NCBI RefSeq assembly: GCF_029510815.1
Contig: NZ_CP120360.1
Span: 1,488,001-1,552,000, forward strand
Source: Janibacter sp. DB-40
Lineage (GTDB): Bacteria; Actinomycetota; Actinomycetes; Actinomycetales; Dermatophilaceae
DNA length: 64,000 bases
Direction of reading: 5' to 3'
Position numbers and translations under genes: made by a program. Positions 17,769 to 25,954 of the stretch are shown piece by piece. A model generated the notes under the pieces. That model saw only the letters and a list, made by a program, of their open reading frames with translations. It did not search any database and had not been told where the DNA came from. Within the stretch, counting starts at the first letter, position 1; every line of letters begins with the position of its first letter.

Positions 17769-17774
17769 ACGGTA
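17769..17774 (-). promoter_or_regulatory. -10 element for the leaderless DEDDh/GIY-YIG gene (TACCGT)
   Basis: TACCGT on the minus strand lies 7 bases before ATG 17761. This favours the shorter of two in-frame ATG starts. Confidence 0.55.
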
Positions 17775-17847
17775 GGCGAGCGCCCCGACAACGTCCGGGA
17801 GGCGTAGCGGCGCGGCTCCTCGTGGCTCCTCGTGGCACCCTGACCGC

Positions 17848-18888
17848 ATGCGCACGATGGACGAGCTCGGCGACGTCGCCGGCTTCTACGCCCACTTCGC
17901 GGAGCACGAGGCGAAGGGGGAGTCCGCCACCTTCGCGCAGTGGGCGGCCGGGGTGGCGCAGGACCCCGAGGTGCTCGCGCTGCTGGGGCAGCTGCCGACG
18001 GCCAAGCGCCAGCCCAACCTCGTCTTCGCCGCGGCGCGGTGGCACGGTGCGGTCACGCCCTCGCGCTACGACGACGTCGGCGGGTTGCGGGACGTCCTGC
18101 TCACGAGGTGGCCCCGGGTGCGCGAGACGATCCTCGCCCGAGCGACCCAGACCAACGAGGTCGGCCGCTCCGCGTCGCTCCTGCCGCTGCTGTGCGGTCT
18201 GCCGGGGCCGCTCGCCCTCGTCGAGGTCGGCGCGAGCGCCGGCCTGTGCCTCCACCCGGACCGGTGGTCCTACCGCTACCTCGACGACGGGGGCGCGGAG
18301 GTCGCCCGCATCGACCCGGTCGGGGGTCCGTCGCCGGTCGTCCTGGACTGCACGATCACCGGCCCGGTGCCGATCCCCCCTTCGCCCCCCGTCGTGGTCC
18401 ACCGCGGTGGGGTGGACCTCAACCCGCTCGACCTGGCCGCCGACGACAACGCCGCATGGCTGGAGACGCTCGTGTGGCCCGAGCACGAGGACCGCAGGCA
18501 GCGGTTGTCGGCGGCGTGCGAGCAGGTCGCCGACGTCGCCGTCGACGTGCTCGCCGGTGACCTGCGCACCTCGCTCGACGAGGCGATCGGGCGGGCGCGG
18601 ACCGCTGCGCCGGGCGCGACGGTCGTCGTCTTCCACACCGCGGTCATCGCCTACCTCGACGAAGGGGGGCGACGGGACTGGCCGCAGGTGGTCACCGCAG
18701 CGCTCGAGCGGGTGCGCGCCGACGGGGGTGCGGCGCACTGGATCAGCAACGAGGGGTCCGACGTGCTGCCCGGGGTGAGCGCGACCGCCCGGTGCGCGGA
18801 GTCCGAGCGGGCCACGTTCTGCCTCGCCCTGGACGGGCAGGCCGTCGCGTGGGCCCACGGGCACGGGCGCCGGCTCGAGTGGTGCTGA
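17848..18888 (+). CDS. DUF2332 family protein
   Basis: This 346-residue protein has no signal or membrane segment. Recognisable DUF2332 features are the N-terminal helix rich in Phe/Ala (VAGFYAHFAEHEAKGES), a central LVEVGASAGLCLHPDRW segment and VVFHTAVIAYLDEGGRR near the end. The glycine-rich central stretch resembles the first motif of SAM methyltransferases, and the overall fold may be of that type; this is a guess. Cofactor and substrate are unknown. ATG 17848 follows a weak CACCCT box by 6 bases, in keeping with leaderless expression. It is divergent from the exonuclease gene. Confidence 0.8.
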   Translation: MRTMDELGDVAGFYAHFAEHEAKGESATFAQWAAGVAQDPEVLALLGQLPTAKRQPNLVFAAARWHGAVTPSRYDDVGGLRDVLLTRWPRVRETILARATQTNEVGRSASLLPLLCGLPGPLALVEVGASAGLCLHPDRWSYRYLDDGGAEVARIDPVGGPSPVVLDCTITGPVPIPPSPPVVVHRGGVDLNPLDLAADDNAAWLETLVWPEHEDRRQRLSAACEQVADVAVDVLAGDLRTSLDEAIGRARTAAPGATVVVFHTAVIAYLDEGGRRDWPQVVTAALERVRADGGAAHWISNEGSDVLPGVSATARCAESERATFCLALDGQAVAWAHGHGRRLEWC

Positions 18889-18980
18889 CGCCGGGGTCGG
18901 CACGAGGCTGCGTTGTCGGTGGCCCCTCCTAGCGTGGTTCCTGCCGGGATCGCCCCGGTGACCAGGAGGAGGTGACGGAC

Positions 18981-19262
18981 ATGAGCCGTCGAGCAGGAGC
19001 GTCCCTGACGATCGACTGCGCCACGTGTCCGGTGCAGGACGTGGGGTGTGCCGAGTGCATGGTGACCGCGCTGCAGTCACCGGTCGCCCTCGAGGACCCG
19101 AGCGCGGCGGACCTGCCGCTGGACCGTCGTGAGCGCGAGGTCGTCTCACGGCTGGTCGCCAGCGGCCTGGTCAGCGCGGAGAACGCGACCAGGGCCCGCG
19201 CACAGCGCGAGCCCTGGTCGGAGTACGACGTGCTGGCCGGTGGGGCCAACCGCGCGGGGTGA
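18981..19262 (+). CDS. small four-cysteine protein, conserved in actinobacteria
   Basis: This 93-residue protein has a compact cysteine cluster near the N-terminus: IDCATCPVQDVGCAECMV, two C-x2-C pairs that could bind zinc or an Fe-S cluster. After a polar linker, a helix (REREVVSRLVASGLVS) follows. I know similar small proteins with a D-C-x2-C...C-x2-C pattern in many actinobacteria, but not a function. ATG 18981 is chosen because a strong AGGAGG site lies 8 bases upstream; GTG 18972 lies inside that site. It converges with the fadD15-like gene, and the stops are only 14 bases apart. Confidence 0.75.
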   Translation: MSRRAGASLTIDCATCPVQDVGCAECMVTALQSPVALEDPSAADLPLDRREREVVSRLVASGLVSAENATRARAQREPWSEYDVLAGGANRAG

Positions 19263-19276
19263 CCTGACCGGTCGGG

Positions 19277-21067
19277 TCAGTTGCCGTAGAGGCTCTCCAC
19301 CTCTTCTTCGAAGTCGCGCATGATGACGTTGCGCTTGAGCTTCATGGACGGGGTGAGGGTGCCGTTCTCCTCGGTGAAGTCCTCGCTGAGGACGGAGAAC
19401 TTGCGGATCGACTCCGCCTTGGAGACGGCCTTGTTGGCCTCGTCGACCGCGCCCTGGATCTCGGCGAGCACCGTCTCGTTGGTGCGGGCCTGCTCCACGG
19501 TGATGTTCCCGAGGCCGTGGTTGGCGGCCCATCCCGGCAGCATCTCCTCGTCGAGGGTGACCAGCGCGGCGATGAAGGGCTTGCCGTCACCGACCACGAG
19601 GCACTGGCTGATGATCGGGTGCGCCTTGAGACGGTCCTCGAGCACGGCGGGGGCGACGTTCTTGCCGCCGGCGGTCACGAGGATCTCCTTCTTGCGACCG
19701 GTGATCTTCAGGTAGCCGTCCTCGTCGAGCTCACCGAGGTCGCCGGTGCGGAACCAGCCGTCCCGGAGCGCCTCGAGGGTCGCCTCCTCGTTGTCGTGGT
19801 AGCCACGCAGGACGTTCAGCCCCTTGATCATGACCTCGCCGTCGTCGGCGACCTTGATCGAGACGCCCGGCAGGGGCGGGCCGACGGTGCCGATCTTCAC
19901 CTTCTCCGGGATGTTGACCGTCGCCGGCGCCGTGGTCTCGGTCAGGCCGTACCCCTCGAGGACGGTCACGCCGATGCCGCGGAAGAAGTGGCCCAGACGC
20001 GTGCCGAGGGGCGCCCCTCCGGAGACGGCGTACTCGACCTTGTTGCCCATCTTCGCGCGCAACTTGCTGTAGACGAGCTTGTCGAAGACGCCGTGCAGGA
20101 GCTTCACCTTCAGCGGCACCGAGCCGGTGTCCTGGCCCTCGGACCACGCGATGGCGGTGTCGGCGGCCTTGGCGAAGATCGTGCCCTTGCCGTCGGCGGT
20201 GGCCTGCTCGTTGGCCTTGTTGAAGATCTTCTCGAACACGCGGGGCACGGCGAGGATGAAGGTGGGCTTGAAGGACTGGAAGTCGTCGAGGATGTTGGCG
20301 ATGTCGGCGCTGTGGCCCATCCGGCGGTTCGCCGTGACGGCAAGGACCTCGATGAAGCGGGCGAAGACGTGCGCGAGCGGCAGGAAGAGCAGCGTGGACG
20401 CCTCGTCCTTGTCCAGGACGTCGCCGAGCTTGGCGACGGTGTTCTCCGCGAGGCCGAGGAAGTTGTCGTGCGTCAGCTCGCAGCCCTTCGGGCGACCGGT
20501 CGTCCCCGAGGTGTAGATGATCGTCGCGAGCGAGTCGCGCTGCTGACCGGCGATCCGGGCCTCGAGGTCCTCGTCGCTGATGGTCGAGCCGGCCTCGACG
20601 AGCTGGTCGAGGTCTCCCTTGTCGATGACCCACAGCTCCTTGACGTGATCGAGGTTGCCGCGGGCCTCCGCTGCCACGCTCTCGTGGGCGGTCGTCTCGA
20701 CGACGACGAAGCGCGTGCCGGAGTCCTTGACGATCCACTCGACCTGCTCGGCCGAGCTCGTCTCGTAGATCGGCACGGGGACGCCACCGGCGGCCCACGC
20801 CGCGAAGTCCAGCAGGGTCCACTCGTAGCGGGTGCGGGCCATGATGGCGAGTCGGTCGCCGGTCTCGAGCCCGGCGGCGATGAGGCCCTTCGCCAGGCCG
20901 CGCACGTCGTTGGCGAACTGTGCGGCGGTCACGTCCCGCCAGGCGCCCTGCTCCTTGACGGTGAAGGAGACTCGCTGCGGCTCCTTCGCCGCGTTCCGGC
21001 CCGGCAGGTCCGCCAGGGAGTCGGTGGGGTTGCCTTCGATGAGTCGAGGCATCGTGCTGTCGTTCAC
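19277..21067 (-). CDS. long-chain fatty acid-CoA ligase (FadD15-like)
   Basis: This 596-residue AMP-forming acyl-CoA synthetase activates fatty acids with ATP and CoA. The P-loop-like motif TIIYTSGTTGRPKG is near residue 190, the A5-type motif reads EGYGLTETTA, and the hinge/adenylate motifs read DGWFRTGDLGE and LKITGRKKEILVTAGGKNV with the catalytic lysine region. The length and the C-terminal NVIMRDFEEEVESLYGN fit the long-chain class, and position matches Mtb fadD15 (Rv2187). GTG 21067 has a good AAGGAG site upstream. It is divergent from the SRPBCC genes. Confidence 0.92.
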   Translation of the reverse strand: MNDSTMPRLIEGNPTDSLADLPGRNAAKEPQRVSFTVKEQGAWRDVTAAQFANDVRGLAKGLIAAGLETGDRLAIMARTRYEWTLLDFAAWAAGGVPVPIYETSSAEQVEWIVKDSGTRFVVVETTAHESVAAEARGNLDHVKELWVIDKGDLDQLVEAGSTISDEDLEARIAGQQRDSLATIIYTSGTTGRPKGCELTHDNFLGLAENTVAKLGDVLDKDEASTLLFLPLAHVFARFIEVLAVTANRRMGHSADIANILDDFQSFKPTFILAVPRVFEKIFNKANEQATADGKGTIFAKAADTAIAWSEGQDTGSVPLKVKLLHGVFDKLVYSKLRAKMGNKVEYAVSGGAPLGTRLGHFFRGIGVTVLEGYGLTETTAPATVNIPEKVKIGTVGPPLPGVSIKVADDGEVMIKGLNVLRGYHDNEEATLEALRDGWFRTGDLGELDEDGYLKITGRKKEILVTAGGKNVAPAVLEDRLKAHPIISQCLVVGDGKPFIAALVTLDEEMLPGWAANHGLGNITVEQARTNETVLAEIQGAVDEANKAVSKAESIRKFSVLSEDFTEENGTLTPSMKLKRNVIMRDFEEEVESLYGN

Positions 21068-21248
21068 GAGTTCTCCTTCGTTCGCCGGACCGGCCGTGCC
21101 TGGGTTGCTGGGATCGACAGCGAGCCTACCGCCGAGCCGTCGGCCGGGTCAGGCGCGCGGGCGGTGACGGAGGCCATAGCGTGGGCACGGTCCCCGACCC
21201 GTTCGCTCACCCCCGCCCCCTCGTCCCCGATCGCTGCAGGAGCCCGCC

Positions 21249-21605
21249 ATGCGCCCCAGGAGCGCACCCGTCATCGACGTCGTCGACGAGACCTTCGTGC
21301 GCGCCGAGCCGCGTGCGGTGCGGGCGGCGCTGGACGAGCCGGGCGTGCTCGACCGGCTCTGGCCGGGGTTGCAGCGTGAGGTCGCGCAGGACAGGGGGCC
21401 GAAGGGGGTGCGCTGGTGGGCTCGGGGGGAGGTCACCGGCCGCATGGAGATCTGGTTGGAGGAGGTGCCGGGCGGCACGATCGTGCACCACTTCGTCCGC
21501 GGGCAGCAGCAGTCGGGACGCCGCCGCTGGGAGCAGCAGCACCGCCGGCGGTGGAAGAACGGCGTGCACGAGATCAAGGACCGGCTCGAGGGCCGTACGC
21601 GATAG
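21249..21605 (+). CDS. SRPBCC (polyketide cyclase/START-like) family protein, short form
   Basis: This 118-residue protein has a START-like fold pattern: an N-terminal strand DVVDETFVRAEPRAVRAALDEPG, strands around WWARGEVTGRMEIWLEEV and a C-terminal helix rich in Arg and Trp. It probably holds a hydrophobic ligand, but no catalytic residues can be named. It stands directly before a second SRPBCC gene; in Mtb a similar small protein (Rv2186c) lies next to TB16.3 (Rv2185c). The TAG stop is also part of the next gene's -10 box. Confidence 0.75.
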   Translation: MRPRSAPVIDVVDETFVRAEPRAVRAALDEPGVLDRLWPGLQREVAQDRGPKGVRWWARGEVTGRMEIWLEEVPGGTIVHHFVRGQQQSGRRRWEQQHRRRWKNGVHEIKDRLEGRTR

Positions 21606-21608
21606 TCT
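21603..21608 (+). promoter_or_regulatory. -10 element for the second SRPBCC gene (TAGTCT)
   Basis: TAGTCT overlaps the stop codon of the preceding gene and lies 6 bases before ATG 21615. This suggests an extra leaderless transcript inside the cluster. Confidence 0.5.
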
Positions 21609-21614
21609 CCCGCC

Positions 21615-22061
21615 ATGGCCGACAGCACCCGCTCCAGCATCGTCGTCGACGCGCCCGCCGGGGACGTGCTCGACATCATCGCCGACCTCGAGGCCTACCC
21701 CGAGTGGATCACCGAGTTCTCGTCCGTCGAGATCCTCACCGAGGACGGGGACGGCTGGCCCGACCAGGCACGGTTCGGCCTGGACGCGGGCCCGATCAAG
21801 GACACCTACACCCTCAAGTACGTCTGGGAGGTCGGGGAGGACGGCCAGGGTGTCGCCTCGTGGAACCTCGTGGACGCCACCGTCCTGAAGGCGATGGACG
21901 GGTCCTACACCCTCGCCTCGACGCCCGACGGGGGGACCGAAGTCGTCTACGAGCTGACTGTCGACGTCAGGGTGCCGATGCTGGGCATGCTCAAGCGCAA
22001 GGCGGAGAAGGTCATCGTCGACTCGGCGCTGCGTGACCTCAAGAAGCGCGCCGAGGCCTGA
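21615..22061 (+). CDS. SRPBCC family protein (Mtb TB16.3-like)
   Basis: This 148-residue protein has a START-like fold. The segments DIIADLEAYPEWITEFSSVE, PIKDTYTLKYVWEV and the closing PMLGMLKRKAEKVIVDSALR match, from memory, Mtb Rv2185c (TB16.3) along almost the whole length. A hydrophobic ligand-binding role is usual for the fold; in Mtb the protein is abundant but its function is unknown. ATG 21615 follows a -10 box by 6 bases. An ArsA-like gene follows 7 bases later, so this is the first gene of a cluster leading to the ROK kinases. Confidence 0.87.
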   Translation: MADSTRSSIVVDAPAGDVLDIIADLEAYPEWITEFSSVEILTEDGDGWPDQARFGLDAGPIKDTYTLKYVWEVGEDGQGVASWNLVDATVLKAMDGSYTLASTPDGGTEVVYELTVDVRVPMLGMLKRKAEKVIVDSALRDLKKRAEA

Positions 22062-22068
22062 TCCTCCC

Positions 22069-22974
22069 GTGCGTGCACACCTCGTCGTCGGTGGGGGCGA
22101 GCATGCCGCCACGGTGACGGACCGCATCGCCGCAGCGACCGCCCTTCGCCCCCTCGTCCGCAGCCGGGGCTCGGACGGCCACGATCCCGTGCTCGAGGCC
22201 ATCGAGCACCACCTGGACCGCCTGCTCGCCGCCCTCGACCTGCCGTCCCCCGTGGTCGCCGACCTGGTCGCCCGGTTGCTGCCCGGGGAGCTGCCGGGCC
22301 TGCTGCACCTGGCCCGATCCCTGGAGCAGGCCGCGGCCGACGGCCACGAGCTCCTCACCGAGGTCGACATCGAGGTCTCCCGCCTGCTCGACCTGCCGCA
22401 GCGGGTGGCCCGTGCCTTCGCGGCCTTCGTGCCGGTGGTCGCCCGCTGGGAGGTGCTCGTCGCCCCCGAGGGGGTCGGTGCCCTGCCCTCCCCGGAGCCC
22501 CCCGTCCTGGCCGCCCTGCGCGAGGGCGCCGACCTGCTAGATCGGCTCGACAGCGCGCTGGCCGACCCCGGGCAGACCGCCATCCACCTCGCGGCCCCGG
22601 ACGGGCCGGTCGGGTCAGTCCGTCGTGCTGACGCGGAGGTGCTGCTCGCGCTCATGGGCCGCACGCTCACCGCCGTCCACCCCGTCGAGGGGCCGGGCGT
22701 GGAGCACCTGCCGGTCCCACCGAGCACGGACCTGCCGCCGGTCGAGCGCCGCGGCCGGGAGTGGTTGCTGCACATCGAGCTGCCGGGAGTGCGGGCCGCC
22801 GACCTGGACCTCGTGCGGCACGAGGACGAGCTCGTCCTGGGGTGCGCCGGGCGCACCCGCCGTCTGCTGCTGCCGTCGGTGCTGCGCCGGTGCGAGGTCG
22901 AGCGCGCCGGTGTCGCCGGGGGCGTGCTCACGCTCACCATGACCCCGGATGAGAGGGTGTGGCCCCGTGGATGA
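22069..22974 (+). CDS. ArsA-like protein with degenerate P-loop and HSP20-like C-terminal domain
   Basis: In this 301-residue protein the N-terminal strand-loop reads AHLVVGGGEHAATVTDRI, where an ArsA/GET3 ATPase would have GKGGVGKTT. The Walker A lysine is absent. The middle keeps ArsA-like pieces (TAIHLAAPDGPVGSVRRA). The C-terminal 75 residues (WLLHIELPGVRAADLDLV, then RRLLLPSVLRRCEVERAGV) match the HSP20-like domain fused to actinobacterial ArsA proteins. Mtb Rv2184c at the same place is a full-length ATPase with intact P-loop. So this is probably a non-ATPase derivative with a chaperone-like domain. GTG 22069 follows the previous gene by 7 bases; the next gene overlaps its end by 8. Confidence 0.7.
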   Translation: MRAHLVVGGGEHAATVTDRIAAATALRPLVRSRGSDGHDPVLEAIEHHLDRLLAALDLPSPVVADLVARLLPGELPGLLHLARSLEQAAADGHELLTEVDIEVSRLLDLPQRVARAFAAFVPVVARWEVLVAPEGVGALPSPEPPVLAALREGADLLDRLDSALADPGQTAIHLAAPDGPVGSVRRADAEVLLALMGRTLTAVHPVEGPGVEHLPVPPSTDLPPVERRGREWLLHIELPGVRAADLDLVRHEDELVLGCAGRTRRLLLPSVLRRCEVERAGVAGGVLTLTMTPDERVWPRG

Positions 22975-23278
22975 GCACTCACAACCCCACGACGTCGTCG
23001 TCCAGCTCCTGCAGGTCCTCTCGGAGGTCGACCTGGACGGGCTCGGCGAGGACCTGCGCCGCGTCGACGGGGCCACCGCCCGACGGGCGATGACCGGGGC
23101 GAGCATGCTCGCGGAGGCCCTGACGCGGGCCACCTTCGGCAGCGACACCATCGCGGACGCGCTGGGAGTCGACTTCGGTGACCCGCCCCACCACGAGCCG
23201 CGACGCTCCGCGGGTGTGCGCATCACCGTGCACGACGACGAGGCCACCACGGACCTGCACCCCGCGAGCGAGGCGTGA
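22967..23278 (+). CDS. small acidic protein between the ArsA-like and ROK kinase genes
   Basis: This 103-residue, Asp/Glu-rich protein has no signal or membrane helix. The N-terminal half is helical (HDVVVQLLQVLSEVDLDGL); the second half ends in VRITVHDDEATTDLHPASEA. I do not recognise a family with confidence; a DUF5304-type protein occupies this place in Streptomyces, and this may be its counterpart. GTG 22967 overlaps the preceding gene by 8 bases, and the ROK gene starts 7 bases later, so it is part of the same operon. Confidence 0.6.
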   Translation: MDEHSQPHDVVVQLLQVLSEVDLDGLGEDLRRVDGATARRAMTGASMLAEALTRATFGSDTIADALGVDFGDPPHHEPRRSAGVRITVHDDEATTDLHPASEA

Positions 23279-23285
23279 TGAGGCG

Positions 23286-24248
23286 ATGAGTCGGGCACCA
23301 GCGGTCGGGATCGACATCGGGGGCACCAAGATCGCGGGGGCACTCGTCGACGCCGAGGGCCGGATCACCCACCGGGAGCAGCTGCCCACGCCGCGGGAGG
23401 GGACGTCGCAGATCCTCGATGCCACCGCCGAGCTGGTCACGACGCTCGTGGCCGGAGCCGGGGGTGAGGTCTCGGGTGTCGGCATGGCCTGCGCCGGCAT
23501 GGTCGACGGTCGGGCCGGCCGCCTGTGGTTCTCGCCCAACCTGCCCCTGCGCGACCTCGACGTCGCCGGCGAGGTCCGCCGGCGGACCGGCCACGACGTG
23601 GTCCTCGAGAACGACGCCAACGCCGCGGCCTGGGGCGAGTACCGCTTCGGCTCCGGCATCGACTGCGACGACATGCTGCTGGCCACCGTCGGCACCGGGG
23701 TCGGCGGTGGGTGCATCATCGACGACCGGCTCCTGCGGGGTGCCTTCGGCATCGGCGGCGAGATCGGGCACGTCACCATGGACCCCCACGGCCCGCGCTG
23801 CGGCTGCGGCAACCACGGGTGCCTCGAGGTCTACGCCTCCGGCACCGCACTGGAGCGTTACGCCCGCGAGCTCGTCTCGTCCGGCGAGGCGAAGGGGGCG
23901 GGCCTGCGCGAGCGGTGCGGCGACGCCCCCGAGGAGCTCACCGGCCAGGACGTGACCGAGCTGGCCCGGGACGGGGACGAGGGCGCGGTCGCCCTCCTCA
24001 CCCGGCTCGGCACCCGCCTGGGCGAGGGTCTGGCCTCGGTGTGCGCCGTCGTCGACCCGGCCGTCGTGGTCATCGGCGGAGGGGTCGCCGACGCCGGCGA
24101 CCTGCTCGTCGACCCGGCCCGGGAGGCCTTCGCCGCACACCTCATCGGCCGCGGCCACCGTCCGTCGCCGACCATCGTGGTCGCCACACTCGGCAACGAC
24201 GCCGGGCTCGTCGGCGCAGCCACCCTCGCCCGGGAGATCACCACATGA
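23286..24248 (+). CDS. ROK family sugar kinase (first of two)
   Basis: This 320-residue ROK kinase phosphorylates a hexose or amino-sugar with ATP. The ATP phosphate-binding motif VGIDIGGTKIAGALVD opens the protein. The sugar-binding ENDANAAAWGE, the GTGVGGGCI glycine loop and the zinc motif CGCGNHGCLE are all intact. It is similar in layout to the next gene but clearly diverged, so an old duplication with different substrates is likely. ATG 23286 follows the small acidic gene; the stop overlaps the next start. Confidence 0.9.
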   Translation: MSRAPAVGIDIGGTKIAGALVDAEGRITHREQLPTPREGTSQILDATAELVTTLVAGAGGEVSGVGMACAGMVDGRAGRLWFSPNLPLRDLDVAGEVRRRTGHDVVLENDANAAAWGEYRFGSGIDCDDMLLATVGTGVGGGCIIDDRLLRGAFGIGGEIGHVTMDPHGPRCGCGNHGCLEVYASGTALERYARELVSSGEAKGAGLRERCGDAPEELTGQDVTELARDGDEGAVALLTRLGTRLGEGLASVCAVVDPAVVVIGGGVADAGDLLVDPAREAFAAHLIGRGHRPSPTIVVATLGNDAGLVGAATLAREITT

Positions 24249-25216
24249 GCACGCGCATCGGCATCGACATCGGCGGGACGAAGGTCTCCGGCGGGGTCCT
24301 CGACGACGACGGACGGATCCTCGTGCGCACCCGGCGCGACACCCCCGACCGTTCCAACGCCCCCCGCGTCGTCGAGGACACCATCGTCGAGGTCTTCGAG
24401 GAGCTGCTGGTGCTCGCCGAGGAGGCCGACCTCGAGCGGCCGGCCACGGTCGGTGTCGGTGCCGCCGGGTTCGTGGCCGCCGACCGGGCGACCGTGGTCT
24501 TCGCACCCCACCTGTCGTGGCGCAACGAGCCGCTGCGAGAGTCCCTCGGCAAGCGCATCGACCTGCCGATCGTCGTCGAGAACGACGCCAACGCGGCGCT
24601 GTGGGCCGAGCACCGGTTCGGCGCCGCGCGCGGGGCCACGCACGCCGTGATGATCACCCTGGGCACCGGCATCGGTGGCGCCCTCCTCGTCGGCGGCAAC
24701 CTGGTCCGCGGACGCTACGGGATCGCGGGGGAGTTCGGACACATGCAGGTCGTGCCGGGTGGCCAGCGGTGCGAGTGCGGCAACCGCGGGTGCTGGGAGC
24801 AGTACTCCTCCGGCAACGCACTCGTGCGCGAGGCCCGGGGCATGGCGATGGCCAACTCCCCGATGGCGGCCGATCTCATCGCCCACGTCGGCGGCGACGT
24901 CGAGGACCTGACCGGGCCACGGATCACCGATGCGGCCAAGGAGGGGGACGCGACGGCCGTCGAGCTGCTCGCGGAGATCGGCCACTGGCTCGGCGTCGGC
25001 ATCGCCGACCTCGCCGCGGCACTGGACCCGGAGGTCTTCATCGTCGGCGGGGGAGTGAGCGCTGCCGAGGACCTGCTGCTCGGACCCGCGCGCGACACCT
25101 TCGCCCGCCAGCTGGCCGGGCGGGGCTACCGACCGGCGGCACGGATCGTCACGGCCCGCTTCGGTCCCGACGCCGGGCTCATCGGCGCCGCGACGCTGGG
25201 GGCCGAGGAGGCCTGA
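24245..25216 (+). CDS. ROK family glucokinase (second of two)
   Basis: This 323-residue kinase has all ROK motifs: IGIDIGGTKVSGGVLD, ENDANAALWAEHRFG, GTGIGGALLVGG and the zinc motif CECGNRGCWEQYSSGNA. The last stretch matches the actinobacterial glucokinase GlkA group, which makes glucose 6-phosphate and in Streptomyces takes part in carbon repression (family knowledge). It overlaps the first ROK gene by four bases (ATGA). It converges with a frameshifted membrane-protein gene. Confidence 0.9.
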   Translation: MSTRIGIDIGGTKVSGGVLDDDGRILVRTRRDTPDRSNAPRVVEDTIVEVFEELLVLAEEADLERPATVGVGAAGFVAADRATVVFAPHLSWRNEPLRESLGKRIDLPIVVENDANAALWAEHRFGAARGATHAVMITLGTGIGGALLVGGNLVRGRYGIAGEFGHMQVVPGGQRCECGNRGCWEQYSSGNALVREARGMAMANSPMAADLIAHVGGDVEDLTGPRITDAAKEGDATAVELLAEIGHWLGVGIADLAAALDPEVFIVGGGVSAAEDLLLGPARDTFARQLAGRGYRPAARIVTARFGPDAGLIGAATLGAEEA

Positions 25217-25244
25217 GCGACTTCGCCCGGCCTCCGGTCAACGG

Positions 25245-25855
25245 TCAGACCCGGGCGCCGTCGTCGGGGTCGTAGCCGCGCCTCGTGGGCTGGCGCAGCA
25301 CGATGCACGCGAAGCCCCCGAGGATCAGGGCGAAGACGAGCATCGTGGACCAGAAGCCGCCCGAGCGCGTCAGCAGCATCCACAGCAACCCGAGCGGGCC
25401 GAGGACGAGGCCGACCACGGCCCCCCAGAACAAGCGGTCACCCAGTGGGGGCAGCGGCGCCGGCGGGGGTGGCGTGTAGCCCTCCTCGTCGTCGGCGTCC
25501 CCCAGGAAGCCGTCGTCGCCGGCCATGAGCGCGTCCGCGACCGAGTTCGTCGGGTCGGTGCGCCACGGGACCGGCTCGGCGGGCGGCTCCTCGCGCGGCC
25601 GCCCGCCCCGACCGGGCATGGGGACGTCGACGTCCCCGGTGGACTGGGTCGGCCCCCGTCGTCCCGGGGGCGGGGGAGCCGGACGTCACCGGTCGACTGG
25701 CGGCGAGGCGGCGTGGCAGGCGTCTCGCTCGGCCCCTCGGGACCGGACGTGGTGCCGGTGGCCGATTCCTCCGGGGGAGTCTCGTCCCACCGGGCGACGA
25801 TCGACTCGAAGATCGCGTCCACATCCCGTTCCTCGGGGTGCTGTCGCTCCGCCAT
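25245..25855 (-). pseudogene. conserved membrane-anchored hypothetical protein, frameshifted
   Basis: The first part (MAERQHPEERDVDAIFESIV) starts at ATG 25855. The second part, with a Pro-rich linker (EEGYTPPPPAPLPP) and two membrane helices (LFWGAVVGLVLGPLGLLWML; STMLVFALILGGFACIVL), lies in another frame. One extra G/C base near 25653-25657 joins them into a 203-residue protein. An acidic N-terminal helix, proline linker and paired C-terminal helices form a family I associate with actinobacteria next to plsC. Function unknown. The junction lies in a short QSTGDV repeat and several G/C runs, so assembly error is likely. Confidence 0.6.
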
Positions 25856-25922
25856 CTGCTTCTTCCGCCAATCCGTGACGTCGTGGTGCGCTGCAACCAG
25901 TCTTGCACGCCCTGACGTGTCG

Positions 25923-25948
25923 TAGAGTTCGGTGCGATCAGAAGGAGG
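25923..25948 (+). promoter_or_regulatory. -10 (TAGAGT) and strong ribosome site for plsC
   Basis: TAGAGT lies at 25923-25928. AGGAGG at 25943-25948 is 6 bases before GTG 25955. Unlike most promoters here, this one makes a short normal leader. Confidence 0.45.
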
Positions 25949-25954
25949 TGCCAG

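Noticed and set aside
19264..19280. Short hairpin CTGACC/GGTCAG between the Cys-rich and fadD15-like genes
   Set aside because: Only 6 bp and overlapping the end of a coding sequence; could be chance.
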